Shown here: positions 33,830 through 42,956 of the stretch, piece by piece
How positions within the stretch are numbered: the first letter of the stretch is position 1
How the letters are laid out: each line of letters opens with the position of its first letter
Assembly: GCA_023415145.1 (NCBI GenBank)
Contig: JAEZLW010000170.1
Coordinates: 11,500-75,499, forward strand
Direction of reading: 5' to 3'
Origin: Bacillota bacterium
Lineage (GTDB): Bacteria; Bacillota; Clostridia; Christensenellales; Aristaeellaceae
DNA: 64,000 nucleotides
The notes under the pieces: generated by a model
The model's input: only the letters and a program-made list of their open reading frames with translations
What the model was told of the DNA's origin: nothing
Database searches by the model: none
Program-made: the position numbers and the translations under genes

Positions 33830-35824
33830 ATGCTCTACGTCCCGCCCACAGCGTCCGATCGGGAGGATTTCCACCAGGGGCGCAATTCGCGCGCCTTTCA
33901 AATGCTGGGTGCTCATCCTGTTGTACATTTGGGACGGGAAGTATACCACTTCGCGGTATGGGCACCCAATGCCCAGGCTGTGTTTTTGTCAGGGGAATTC
34001 AACGGCTGGTCCCGGGAAAGCCATCCCATGGTCAAGCAGTATGACGGCACTTGGGAATTACGGCTTGACCGGGAATTGTTTCTTGGCCGTGATGCCTACA
34101 AGTACGCTATTTTAGGCGCTGATGGCCACTTTCACATGAAGGCCGATCCCTATGCCTTTTTCAGCGAGCTTCGGCCCAATACCGCCAGCCGTGTTTATGA
34201 CCTGGACGGGTATGCATGGCAAGACGAAGCCTGGATGAAGAACCGCACAGTGTGGAATCCCCTTGAGAGCCCCATCAACATCTACGAAATGCACCTGGGT
34301 TCCTGGCGCCGGGGCGAGGACGGCCGGCTGCTTTCCTATCGCGAAATTGCGGATTTATTGATTCCATACCTTCTGGAGATGAATTATACCCACATAGAAT
34401 TGCTTCCGGTGATGGAACACCCCCTGGACATGTCCTGGGGGTATCAGACCACCGGTTACTTTGCCGCCACCTCGCGCCACGGTGAGCCGAAGGAATTCAT
34501 GGCTTTTGTGGACAGATGCCATCAAAACAATATCGGCGTGATCCTGGACTGGGTGCCTGCCCACTTCCCAAGGGATGAGGCAGGCCTTCGGCGCTTTGAC
34601 GGTACGGCCTGCTATGAGCATCCCGATCCCCGCCGCGGTGAGATGGCCCAATGGGGCACCCACATGTTCGATTTGGGAAGAGGCGAAGCGTGCAGCTTTT
34701 TACTCAGCAACGCCTGCTTCTGGCTTTCATTATTTCATGCCGACGGTCTTCGGGTAGACGCAGTGAGCAGCATGCTCTACTATGATTTCTGCCGCGAGCC
34801 GGGACAGTGGCTGCCCAACCCCTACGGCGGGCGGGAGAATATCGACGCCATCCATTTTTTACGAAGGCTGAACGAAACGGCTTACCGGGAGTTTCCCGGC
34901 ATTATGATGATCGCAGAGGAATCCTCCGCCTACCCCATGGTCACACGGCCCACGTACTTAGGCGGCCTGGGCTTTGGCTTCAAATGGAACATGGGCTGGA
35001 TGAATGACATCCTCTCCTACATTGAGCTGGATCCCATCTACCGAAAGTGGCACCATGACAAGCTGACATTCTCGCTGTTTTACGCCTTCAGCGAAAACTT
35101 TATCCTTCCCTTTTCCCACGATGAGGTGGTGCACGGAAAACACTCCCTGCTGGATAAGAACCCGGGGGATTTGTGGCAAAAATTTGCCGGGCTTCGGGCA
35201 CTGCTGGGATACACCATGGCCCATCCCGGCAAGAAGCTGCTATTCATGGGCTGTGAGTTCGCCCATTTCATCGAGTGGAAGTACGATGACCAGCTGGATT
35301 GGTTCCTTTTGGTCTACGACAAGCACCCGCAGGTGCTTGCCTGTGTGAAGGTGCTGAATAAACTGTACCGGGATACGCCGGCACTTTATGAGGTGGAGGA
35401 TGGCTGGGCCGGCTTCCAATGGCTTAGCGCCAACGACAGTGACAACAGTGTGCTGGCTTTTGCCCGCACGGACAAAAAGGGTAAAACGGTGTGCTGCGTA
35501 ACCAACTTCACGCCGGTATTCCATCCCATTTACCGCGTCGGCCTGCCGCAGCCCGGCACGCTGACGGAGATTTTCAACACCGACCGGGTAGAGTTCGGCG
35601 GTTCAAACCAGTACAACGCCTGGATGGTATCCGCCCAGGATGTGAAGTGGAACGGCATGGATTATTCCGCTCAAATTTGCGTTCCGCCGCTCAGCACCGT
35701 ATACTTTGCGTACGACAAGCAGGAGCCGCCGAAAAAAACATTCCATGATGCCCCACTTAGGAAACCAGCCCTGATAGACCCCCTTCCAAAACCTGATCCC
35801 GGAAAATTGCATGAGGAGGAGTAA
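33830..35824 (+). CDS. glgB: 1,4-alpha-glucan branching enzyme
   Basis: GlgB makes alpha-1,6 branches in glycogen. The 664-residue protein has an N-terminal CBM48 (YHFAVWAPNAQAVFLSGEFN) and a GH13 catalytic barrel with GLRVDAVSSMLYYD (nucleophile Asp), MMIAEESSAYP (acid/base Glu) and FSHDEVVHG (third Asp). A C-terminal beta domain follows. It is the first of four glg genes on one strand, with glgC starting 6 bases after its stop. The last about 25 residues are proline- and lysine-rich and not part of the family core. Confidence 0.96.
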   Translation: MLYVPPTASDREDFHQGRNSRAFQMLGAHPVVHLGREVYHFAVWAPNAQAVFLSGEFNGWSRESHPMVKQYDGTWELRLDRELFLGRDAYKYAILGADGHFHMKADPYAFFSELRPNTASRVYDLDGYAWQDEAWMKNRTVWNPLESPINIYEMHLGSWRRGEDGRLLSYREIADLLIPYLLEMNYTHIELLPVMEHPLDMSWGYQTTGYFAATSRHGEPKEFMAFVDRCHQNNIGVILDWVPAHFPRDEAGLRRFDGTACYEHPDPRRGEMAQWGTHMFDLGRGEACSFLLSNACFWLSLFHADGLRVDAVSSMLYYDFCREPGQWLPNPYGGRENIDAIHFLRRLNETAYREFPGIMMIAEESSAYPMVTRPTYLGGLGFGFKWNMGWMNDILSYIELDPIYRKWHHDKLTFSLFYAFSENFILPFSHDEVVHGKHSLLDKNPGDLWQKFAGLRALLGYTMAHPGKKLLFMGCEFAHFIEWKYDDQLDWFLLVYDKHPQVLACVKVLNKLYRDTPALYEVEDGWAGFQWLSANDSDNSVLAFARTDKKGKTVCCVTNFTPVFHPIYRVGLPQPGTLTEIFNTDRVEFGGSNQYNAWMVSAQDVKWNGMDYSAQICVPPLSTVYFAYDKQEPPKKTFHDAPLRKPALIDPLPKPDPGKLHEEE

Positions 35825-35830
35825 CGCATA

Positions 35831-37018
35831 ATGCTCAAAAAGAAATCCTGTGTGGCCATGCTCCTGGCCGGGGGCCAGGGAAGCCGCTTGGGCATCCTCA
35901 CCAAAAACATGGCCAAGCCTGCCGTACCCTATGGCGGCAAGTACCGTATCATCGACTTTCCCTTAAGCAATTGCACCAACAGCGGCATAGATGTAGTAGG
36001 CGTGCTGACGCAATATCAGCCACTGGAGCTGAACGCCTACATCGGCAGCGGCTCCCCCTGGGATCTGGACTTACTCAACGGCGGCGTGTTCGTGCTGCCG
36101 CCCTATGTCAAGGGCAAACAGGGCGAATGGTACCGGGGAACAGCCAACGCCATTTTTCAGAACATCGCCTTCATCGAGCAGTTTTCTCCCGAGTATGTGC
36201 TGGTGTTAAGCGGTGACCACATTTACAAAATGGATTACAGCCGCATGCTGGAATACCATATCCGAAAAGAAGCGGCTGCCACCATCGCCGTGCGGGAAGT
36301 GCCCTGGAACGAGGCCAGCCGCTTTGGCATTATGAACACCGATGAAAACGACACCATTGTGGAGTTTGAGGAGAAGCCAAAAAATCCCCGCAGCAACAAG
36401 GCCAGCATGGGCGTGTATGTGTTCACCTGGGATAAGCTGCGCCAGTATCTTTTGGAAGATGAAAAAACCCCGAAATCCTCCAACGACTTTGGCAAGAACA
36501 TCATTCCCAACATGCTGGGGAATGGAGAAACACTGGTGGCCTACAGCTTCGATGGCTACTGGAAAGATGTAGGCACAATCGAAAGCCTATGGGAAGCCAA
36601 CATGGACCTTCTGCAAACACCCATGCCCATCGATCTGCATGATAAAAAATGGCGCATATACGCCCGCAACCCTGGCATGGCCCCCCACTTTGTGGCCAAA
36701 GGCGCCAGCGCAAAGGACTGCTTGATTACCGAGGGCTGCGAGGTGTATGGCCAGGTGGAGCATTCCGTTTTGTTCGCCGGCGTCACGGTTATGCAGGGCG
36801 CCAGCGTTATCGACAGCGTGGTCATGCCAGGCGCGGTGATTGAGCGGGGCGCGGTCGTCAAGCGCTCCATCATCGCCGAAAACGCCATCATCGGCCCCGG
36901 CTGCCACGTGGGGCAGGACGAGGGTGACATCGCCGTCATCGGACAAAATGTGGCACTGCCTGCCGGTTTGAGAATTGCCGCCGGGGAGCAGGTGGAAACC
37001 TGCGTTCCTGTACCTTAA
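35831..37018 (+). CDS. glgC: Glucose-1-phosphate adenylyltransferase, catalytic subunit
   Basis: GlgC makes ADP-glucose, the donor for glycogen synthase. The 395-residue protein shows the nucleotidyltransferase N-terminus [30 protein letters not shown] (catalytic Asp region) and a C-terminal left-handed beta-helix with hexapeptide-like turns ([15 protein letters not shown]). AGGAGG lies upstream near the glgB stop. Together with the GlgD-type protein downstream it likely forms a mixed tetramer, as in other Firmicutes. Confidence 0.96.
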   Translation: MLKKKSCVAMLLAGGQGSRLGILTKNMAKPAVPYGGKYRIIDFPLSNCTNSGIDVVGVLTQYQPLELNAYIGSGSPWDLDLLNGGVFVLPPYVKGKQGEWYRGTANAIFQNIAFIEQFSPEYVLVLSGDHIYKMDYSRMLEYHIRKEAAATIAVREVPWNEASRFGIMNTDENDTIVEFEEKPKNPRSNKASMGVYVFTWDKLRQYLLEDEKTPKSSNDFGKNIIPNMLGNGETLVAYSFDGYWKDVGTIESLWEANMDLLQTPMPIDLHDKKWRIYARNPGMAPHFVAKGASAKDCLITEGCEVYGQVEHSVLFAGVTVMQGASVIDSVVMPGAVIERGAVVKRSIIAENAIIGPGCHVGQDEGDIAVIGQNVALPAGLRIAAGEQVETCVPVP

Positions 37019-37035
37019 AAAAGGGAGTGAATGCC

Positions 37036-38157
37036 ATGAAGGATGTTATGGGCATGATTTATACCGGGGAGAACGACGCACTGCTGCGGGAACTGACCAT
37101 CACCCGCGCAGTGGCCGCGCTGCCCATCGCCGGACGCTACAGGGTAATCGACTTTCTCATGAGCGGCATGGTCAACAGCGGCATCCGCAACGTAGGCGTC
37201 ATCATGCAAAAGAATTACCACAGCCTCATGGACCATCTGGGTTCCGGCAAGGAGTGGGACCTGCACGGCAAAAACGATGGGCTGTTCATTCTCCCGCCTT
37301 TTTTGACCCGCGAAAACGTGGGCGTATACGCCGGGGTACTGGACGCCCTCCGCTCCAACGCCAGCTATCTTTCCCGCAGCAAGCAGGAGCACATCATCCT
37401 GTGCAACAGCATCATGGTCTTCAACGCCAACTTTGAAGACATGGTGCGTTTCCACCGGGAAAGCGGTGCGGATATCACGCTCATGTACACCAGGGATTCA
37501 GATGTACGCCGCAGGGACTTTGGCAGTTACCTTACCGTGGATGACGATGGTTTGGTACTGGATATGGAGGTCGAGCCCGCCGAACCAGCCTGCGAAAACA
37601 CCTTCATGGAGGTTTGCCTCATGAAGCGGGAGCTTATGCGTTCCCTGGTAGATCATGGCGTAGCCCACGGCTTCCATGACTTCACCCGGGATGTGCTGCA
37701 GCGTGTGATTCGGGAAAGGCGGCTTCGCGTCAACGGCTACGATTACCCTGACAAGGTATGGCGCATGGACTCGGTGCAGGCTTACTTCCAATGCAACATG
37801 GCGCTTCTGAATTCAGAAGTGCTCAAGAGCCTGTTCGATCCTGAAAAGCCGGTTTATACGAAAGTGCGCGACGAGATGCCCGCCAAGTATTCAGAGGACG
37901 TGCAAATCGTAAACTCACTTGTAGCCGATGGCTGCATCATCGAGGGAACGGTGGAAAACAGCGTGATCTTCAGGGGCGTTCGCATCGCTCCCGACGCCCA
38001 CGTGAAAAACTGCATCATCATGCAGGATACCCAGGTGATGGCCGGCGCTTACATCGAAAACTGCATCCTCGACAAACAGGTGGTCATCAAGCGCAACGCA
38101 AGGCTGATCGGCCCGGCGGCATACCCCATCGTGATTGCCAAGAAGGTTGTGATTTAA
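37036..38157 (+). CDS. glgD: Glucose-1-phosphate adenylyltransferase, regulatory GlgD subunit
   Basis: The 373-residue protein is a homologue of GlgC with a degraded nucleotide-binding loop (MIYTGENDALLRELTITRAV in place of the GGxGxRL loop), which is the mark of GlgD. It retains AGRYRVIDFLMSGMVNSGI and a C-terminal beta-helix (IMQDTQVMAGAYIENCILD). GlgD proteins raise the activity or alter the regulation of GlgC. The start at MKDVMG has GGGAG 8 bases upstream. The gene follows glgC by 17 bases; two strong hairpins follow it. Confidence 0.94.
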   Translation: MKDVMGMIYTGENDALLRELTITRAVAALPIAGRYRVIDFLMSGMVNSGIRNVGVIMQKNYHSLMDHLGSGKEWDLHGKNDGLFILPPFLTRENVGVYAGVLDALRSNASYLSRSKQEHIILCNSIMVFNANFEDMVRFHRESGADITLMYTRDSDVRRRDFGSYLTVDDDGLVLDMEVEPAEPACENTFMEVCLMKRELMRSLVDHGVAHGFHDFTRDVLQRVIRERRLRVNGYDYPDKVWRMDSVQAYFQCNMALLNSEVLKSLFDPEKPVYTKVRDEMPAKYSEDVQIVNSLVADGCIIEGTVENSVIFRGVRIAPDAHVKNCIIMQDTQVMAGAYIENCILDKQVVIKRNARLIGPAAYPIVIAKKVVI

Positions 38158-38209
38158 CCAGGGAGGCTCTGCCTCCCTGGTCCCTCCGCTTAAGGGATCT
38201 ATCCCTTAA
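38158..38209. terminator. Two adjacent hairpins after glgD
   Basis: CCAGGGAGGC with its complement around TCT (38158-38180) and TTAAGGGAT with its complement around CT (38190-38209) are both perfect. No strong T-run follows the first; they may weaken or end transcription before glgA. Confidence 0.55.
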
Positions 38210-38360
38210 AGATCTCTATTCTAAGGGCAAGAAACATTGATTTCCTCCGGAAGGAGCTTTCAAACAGCTCAACACATCTTCCGCCGCAGGGGTGATGATC
38301 AATCGCCCGCAAATTTGGAGCCTGTACCTTAAGCATGATGCAAACCAGCTACCGCACCAA

Positions 38361-38440
38361 ATCATCCTGAGGAACAAAGTTTCGAAGAATCTTGCCGCAT
38401 TCCGTTGCATAAAGATCCTTCGCTTCGTTCAGGATGACAG
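38361..38440. repeat. Imperfect palindromic element between glgD and glgA
   Basis: Arms of about 27 bases (38363-38392 and 38411-38437) share CATCCTGA/TCAGGATG ends and GAAGAATCTT/AAGATCCTTC inner parts. The motif CATCCTGAxxGAAxxxAxxx with GAAGxATCTT resembles a palindromic repeat seen in many unrelated bacterial genomes. The rest of the 399-base glgD-glgA gap contains a small GC hairpin at about 38490-38510 and nothing else recognised. Confidence 0.6.
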
Positions 38441-38556
38441 AAGGCGGAAGTTATGATGATTGAAGCGGCAATTCATCCCTGGCACAAACGGGCGGCTCAT
38501 AACCGCCCCCGCTCATCCCCCGCCGGCATCCACTCCTACAAGGAGGTCTTCATACT

Positions 38557-40578
38557 ATGAAAAATCACTACACCGCCAGCGAATGCGTACCCTTTTGAAA
38601 AACCGGCGGCCTGGCCGACGTGGTGGGAGCTTTGGCCCCCGTGCTTCACAAAGCCGGTCATGACGTTCGGGTGATGCTGCCCCTGTACGCATCGATCCCC
38701 AAGGAGTTCAGGGATCAAATGACACACGTAGTGAACTTCGAGGTGCTTTTGGGCTGGCGCCGCCAGTACTGCGGCATCGAAGCGCTTTCCTTGGGAGGCG
38801 TCACCTACTACTTTGTGGACAACAAGTATTATTTCGACCGCCCGTACGTATATGGCCTGGGTGGTGATGAGTACGAGCGCTTCGGCTTTTTCAACCGAGC
38901 GGTTTTAAACGCACTGCCGCTGATTGGCTTCTGGCCGGAAGTGATCCACGCCCACGACTGGCAATCGGGCATGATCCCGGCTCTGCTTCGCATCCAGTAC
39001 GACCATCTGCCTGCCTATCACCCCATCCGCACGGTGTTCACCATCCACAACCTGCAATACCAGGGCATATTCAACATCAAGGATGTGCAGGATGTGCTGG
39101 GCCTGGGCGACAGCCTGTTTACATCCGACAAACTGGAATGCTACGGCAGCGCCAACTTCCTGAAATCCGCACTGGTGTACGCCGACCGCATCACAACGGT
39201 AAGCTTAAGCTATGCCCAGGAAATTCAAACAGCCTACTACGGCGAGCGTCTGGATGGGCTTCTGCGCGCCCGCAGGGATTCGCTTTCCGGGGTACTGAAC
39301 GGTATTGACATCAAGGAATACGACCCCTGCCACGATCCGTCCATTGCCGCACCCTATACCCCGGACGACCTGAACGGCAAAATTGCCTGCAAGCGGGCAC
39401 TTCAGGAGCAGTTGGGGCTTAACGTATCGCCCGATGTGCCCCTTATCGGTATGGTGGGCCGCTTAAGCAACCAAAAGGGCCTGGACCTTATCGATTATGT
39501 GATCACCGACATCATGCAGGAGGATTTGCAACTGGTCGTCCTTGGCATGGGCGACTCACGGTATATGGACCTTTTCTCCTGGGCGGAGCAGCGGTATGCC
39601 GGCCGGGTGGCCGCCCGCTTTGCCATGGATCACGAATTGGCCCACCGCATCTATGCCGGGGCCGACATGTTTTTGATGCCCTCCCAGTTCGAGCCCTGCG
39701 GGCTCAGCCAGATGATTGCCATGCGCTACGGCACGGTGCCCGTTGTACGCGAAACCGGCGGCCTCCGCGATACCGTGCTTTCCTACAACGAGTACACCAG
39801 TGATGGCAACGGCTTCACATTCTTTAACTACAACGCCCACGACATGCTGAGTACCATCCGCCGCGCTGTGAAATATTACAGGGAGGACAAGGCGGTCTGG
39901 CGCATCCTGATGAAGCGGGGCATGGAAGGCGACTATAGCTGGACCCACTCCGCAAAGGAATACATCGGTCTGTATAACGGCCTCATGGAAGAATACCAAA
40001 AGGCGGAGGCGGAGATGCTTCAGCGGGCCGAGGCCGATCGGTTGGAAAGGGAGCAGGCCGAAAGGGCCGCGAAGAAGATCGCTGAGGAAAAGGAACAGGC
40101 GGCCAGGGAACTGGCCGAGGCCGCAGCGGCGGCACAGGCGGAATCCGTTGGGAAAAAGGAACAGGCAAAGGCTGAAAAAGCCCACAAGCAAACGGATGCC
40201 GCCAAATCAAAGGAAAAGACAGAAAAGGATATTTACCAGCAAAAGGTCAAGGAACAAAAAGCCAACAAGACAACCCTGAAAAAACAGGAGGAAGTGAAGG
40301 CCCTGCCCGCCGGTGAATATCAAGGCGCTCCCTCCCGGCCCCCGAAGCATATGAAGAAGTATGAACCGGAGCACGCCATGGAGACGCTGTCTGACATGCA
40401 AAAGCTGCAGGACAGGGCCGATAAAAAAGCTCCCCTAAAGCACCGCAAGCAGGCGAAAAAGAACGATGAGCCGCTGCCCTTAACCAATGCGGACGGCATT
40501 GCAGAAATACCAGACGAGGTGCCTCCAGCCACCTCTTATCAAAGCAGAACCAACATGAGAAGCAGCAGAGATCATTGA
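38557..40578 (+). CDS. glgA: Glycogen synthase with in-frame TGA at codon 14 and long charged tail
   Basis: GlgA (GT5) extends alpha-1,4-glucan from ADP-glucose. A strong AAGGAGG at 38540-38546 precedes the ATG; the frame reads MKNHYTASECVPF, then TGA (38596-38598), then KTGGLADVVGALAPV, which aligns with the conserved start where the Lys binds ADP-glucose. The remaining 659 codons are open: VIHAHDWQSG, FTIHNLQYQGIF, GMVGRLSNQKGLDL, MPSQFEPCGLSQ and the EX7E-like region are intact. A start after the TGA (GTG at 38620) would remove KTGG. The TGA may be a mutation, a sequence error or a recoded codon; relatives often carry a small residue or Cys there. Residues about 478-673 form a Lys/Glu/Ala-rich tail, unusual for the family (core about 480 residues). 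Confidence 0.88.
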
Positions 40579-40593
40579 TGGCTGCGTACAACC

Positions 40594-40628
40594 AAATGGC
40601 CGGCGGTGAGTGCACTGCCGGCCATTTT
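40594..40628 (+). terminator. Hairpin terminator of the glycogen operon
   Basis: AAATGGCCGGCGGTG pairs with CACTGCCGGCCATTT (one wobble) around a 4-base loop, 16 bases past the glgA stop. TTTTCC follows, with a second T-run (CTTTTTAA) ten bases on. Confidence 0.75.
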
Positions 40629-40709
40629 CCGCCTTTTTAATGCAAAATCAGTTCAGTTATCATCGAATATTTTACATATGAAAATTTTAACTATTCTTCT
40701 AAGGATTGT

Positions 40710-40738
40710 TTGCATTTCGACGTAGAATACATTATAAT
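40710..40738 (+). promoter_or_regulatory. Promoter of the peptidoglycan-binding protein gene
   Basis: TTGCAT (40710-40715) and TATAAT (40733-40738) are separated by 17 bases, 65 bases before the chosen start. Confidence 0.65.
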
Positions 40739-40802
40739 TGTAACAGATATACTACTCCCCCTCTCACCTTTCATGCAGACGACGAATCATTGGAGAAAGC
40801 GT

Positions 40803-41702
40803 ATGGGAGATCGTTATCAAAAATCCATAAAGCAAGACGGCGGCTCAAGGTCCGGCCATCCAAAAAGCGGCATCGGCTTGCGCTGGGCAAGCATACGAAC
40901 GCGTTTGGGCATTGGGCCTGGCGGGGAAAAACGCACGTTCAACATGCCGGATATGGGCTCTGGCCATCAAACTCATGGCGGCTATGCAGACGGCGATGAC
41001 GGAAGGATCGTAAGACAGCGGCCTGGCAGCGGATTCAACCCCGCGACGGGAACATACGCCATGCGAAACAGCGAGCCCCCAAGAAGAAGGTCGTTATGGC
41101 CGTGGATCCTGCTGTCCTTTGCGGCCATCGTTCTTTTAAGCTTCGCCTTCAGTCCCAGAGATGACAAAAATACTGCGCCATCGGCCAGCCCTCCTGTTGT
41201 TGCAGCCTTGGCAAACACCAGCAGACCGACGAATGCACTGCAGCAAAATGTTGCGGCAACAAACACGCCCGTGCCGACGCCAAGGCCTTCCCCCACCCCG
41301 ACGCCTGCGCCATCCCCAACGCCGACTCCGGAAAAAGGCAGCACGGTGCTGAAATACGGTTCAAAAGGCGAGGCTGTCAAAATCCTGCAAAGCCAATTGA
41401 TTGCACTGGGTTACATTGCCCTGGGCAAAGACGACGGTGCTTTCGGCGATCTCACCTTGGGCGCGGTACAATCCTTCCAGAAGGAGAACGGCCTGGTAGC
41501 CGATGGGATCGCCGGAGAGAAGACGGTGACCCTACTAGCCAGCGGCACGGCAAAAGAGGACCCGGATGTATTTGTATGGGTCGAGGACAAGGGGAAGGTC
41601 TACCATAGCGACAAGGATTGCAGTAACATGACAGACCCCAAGCAAATAAAAAAGTCGCAGGCGGAGAAGCGAAAGCTTACGCCTTGCGGGAATTGTCCTT
41701 GA
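40803..41702 (+). CDS. Membrane-anchored peptidoglycan-binding protein with Cys-rich C-terminus
   Basis: The 299-residue protein has a basic cytoplasmic N-terminus (about 1-85), one membrane segment (LWPWILLSFAAIVLLSFAF), a Pro/Thr-rich linker (PTPRPSPTPTPAPSPTPTP), a PG_binding_1 domain (LKYGSKGEAVKILQSQLIAL, FQKENGLVADGIAGEKT) and a C-terminal module KVYHSDKDCSNMTDP to TPCGNCP, a pattern with three Cys and a His that may bind zinc. The start at MGDRYQKS has GGAG 7 bases upstream and lies after a promoter that excludes the longer frame. It probably anchors at the cell wall; partner unknown. DHFR follows after 40 bases. Confidence 0.82.
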   Translation: MGDRYQKSIKQDGGSRSGHPKSGIGLRWASIRTRLGIGPGGEKRTFNMPDMGSGHQTHGGYADGDDGRIVRQRPGSGFNPATGTYAMRNSEPPRRRSLWPWILLSFAAIVLLSFAFSPRDDKNTAPSASPPVVAALANTSRPTNALQQNVAATNTPVPTPRPSPTPTPAPSPTPTPEKGSTVLKYGSKGEAVKILQSQLIALGYIALGKDDGAFGDLTLGAVQSFQKENGLVADGIAGEKTVTLLASGTAKEDPDVFVWVEDKGKVYHSDKDCSNMTDPKQIKKSQAEKRKLTPCGNCP

Positions 41703-41742
41703 GGTAAAAATTTTCTTCGACATGTAAAAAGGAGCATTGCGC

Positions 41743-42249
41743 ATGAACATCATTGCTGCCGTGGACAACCTCGGCGGCATCGGCATCCATGGAAATCTTC
41801 TGTACAGGATACCGGAGGACATGCGGTACTTTCAGCAGATGACTTATGGCAAGGTGGTTGTCATGGGCCATAGCACGCTGAAGGCTCTGCCGGGTGCAAG
41901 CCCACTTGCCGGGAGAGAGAACATTGTTTTGACAAGAAAAGCTGATTTCACGGTGGATAACTGCATCATCTGCCATACCCTGTATGATCTTTTCCTGGCC
42001 GTTTCCCCTTATCCAAGCGACGATGTTTTTGTGATTGGCGGAGAAACGGTATACACCCAGTTGATGGATTATTGTGCAAAGGCCTATATCACCAGAATAC
42101 ACAGTACCTTACCAGCGGACAGATTCTTCCCGAAGATCGAAGACGCGGCAAATTGGACACTGGTCTTCGAATCGGAGATGAAAGAATACAACAGCATCCG
42201 GTTTTCCTTCCGGGAGTATGTCAACCATGCTATAAAAGCTTTCCCTTGA
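41743..42249 (+). CDS. folA: Dihydrofolate reductase
   Basis: DHFR reduces dihydrofolate to tetrahydrofolate with NADPH. The 168-residue protein has MNIIAAVDNLGGIGIHGNLL, YRIPEDMRYFQQMT (substrate-site acidic residue in PED), KVVVMGHSTLKALP and VFVIGGETVYTQLM, all family landmarks in order. The usual LPW is LLYRIP here, a Tyr in place of Trp. AAAGGAG lies 8 bases upstream. No thymidylate synthase gene is adjacent. Confidence 0.95.
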   Translation: MNIIAAVDNLGGIGIHGNLLYRIPEDMRYFQQMTYGKVVVMGHSTLKALPGASPLAGRENIVLTRKADFTVDNCIICHTLYDLFLAVSPYPSDDVFVIGGETVYTQLMDYCAKAYITRIHSTLPADRFFPKIEDAANWTLVFESEMKEYNSIRFSFREYVNHAIKAFP

Positions 42250-42269
42250 TCTGAGCAAACAGGTGCCTT

Positions 42270-42614
42270 CTATACTGTCAGCAGTTTTTGGTTGCCCTTC
42301 AGCAGCTCAGTCAGCGGCTGCCCCCACGAAGTGACCTCCAAGCCAAGCGCTTTCAGTTTTTCGACTACGCCCAGTTGGCAGGCGCAGGCGATGCATGCGG
42401 AAAACTTTACACCAACGTTCATAGCCACTTTCATTGAATCCTGTATTTGAACGTTTTCCGCTGCAAGCCGTGCCGATGCGCCCCAGATGATGACGGTGAT
42501 CTCATCCCACCAGTGGTTGATCAGACCATTTGTGGCATACATCATCACCATAAATTGCGATGTTTCCATGTCCGTGCTTGTCCACAAAATATACAGGTTA
42601 TTCTTTTCTTCCAT
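42270..42614 (-). CDS. DsrE-family protein
   Basis: The 114-residue protein has the DsrE-like fold signature: NNLYILWTSTDMETSQFMVM (early strand-helix), EITVIIWGASARLAAEN and a Cys-containing CIACACQLGVVEKLKALGLE followed by a late strand. DsrE-type proteins take part in sulfur transfer, but many have unknown roles. Start at MEEKNN, with GGAAGGG just upstream. It converges with DHFR (stop-to-stop gap of 20 bases) and stands alone. Confidence 0.8.
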   Translation of the reverse strand: MEEKNNLYILWTSTDMETSQFMVMMYATNGLINHWWDEITVIIWGASARLAAENVQIQDSMKVAMNVGVKFSACIACACQLGVVEKLKALGLEVTSWGQPLTELLKGNQKLLTV

Positions 42615-42734
42615 CCCTTCCACCTTCATACATCAAACAATTTTTCATGCAATGATACTACAGCAAATCCAGGTTAACATGAATGCAAATAGACAGTATT
42701 TCGCCCCTACGGGGGCGAACAGGGCTTTCCTGCC

Positions 42735-42850
42735 CATCTGGCGGGGTAGGCACATTGCTTCGCTCCCGCTCGCTATGTTTGTTTCGCCAGCCTCCTCCAC
42801 ACCACCCTATTCTGCCACTGGCAGGGGCGGTATTCCGGAGCTCTGGACCT
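42735..42850 (+). repeat. Dispersed repeat copy A
   Basis: The stretch containing TTGTTTCGCCAGCCTCCTCC and CCACTGGCAGGGGCGG matches sequence at 62900-62990 and, inverted, at 62996-63120. All copies can be read as a similar low-quality peptide (LFRxPPP then PLAGAV), which marks nucleotide homology rather than a gene. It lies in a 340-base gap with no gene; a GC hairpin precedes it and a terminator follows. Confidence 0.55.
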
Positions 42851-42901
42851 TCGGGTACATCCCCTTGATTATGACATTCATGAAAGGTTTTTCAGGGAGA
42901 G

Positions 42902-42938
42902 GTGCGGAGAGGGGCATTTTTAGAATGCCTCCTCTCCG
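42902..42938 (-). terminator. Hairpin after LysR gene
   Basis: GGAGAGG and CCTCTCC with an inner GCATT/AATGC stem (small mismatches) surround a T/A-rich loop, 19 bases past the LysR stop. Confidence 0.6.
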
Positions 42939-42956
42939 CCATATCCTGAATGCTTT

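Noticed and set aside
38216..38410. 64-codon open frame after glgD
   Set aside because: It lies across the palindromic repeat and hairpins, with no ribosome binding site; similar peptides are known artefacts of repeats.
38596..38598. Genome-wide reassignment of TGA to a sense codon
   Set aside because: Several well-supported genes, including glgA itself, DHFR, the GGDEF/HD-GYP gene, GH105 and GH8, end with TGA, so TGA works as a stop here.
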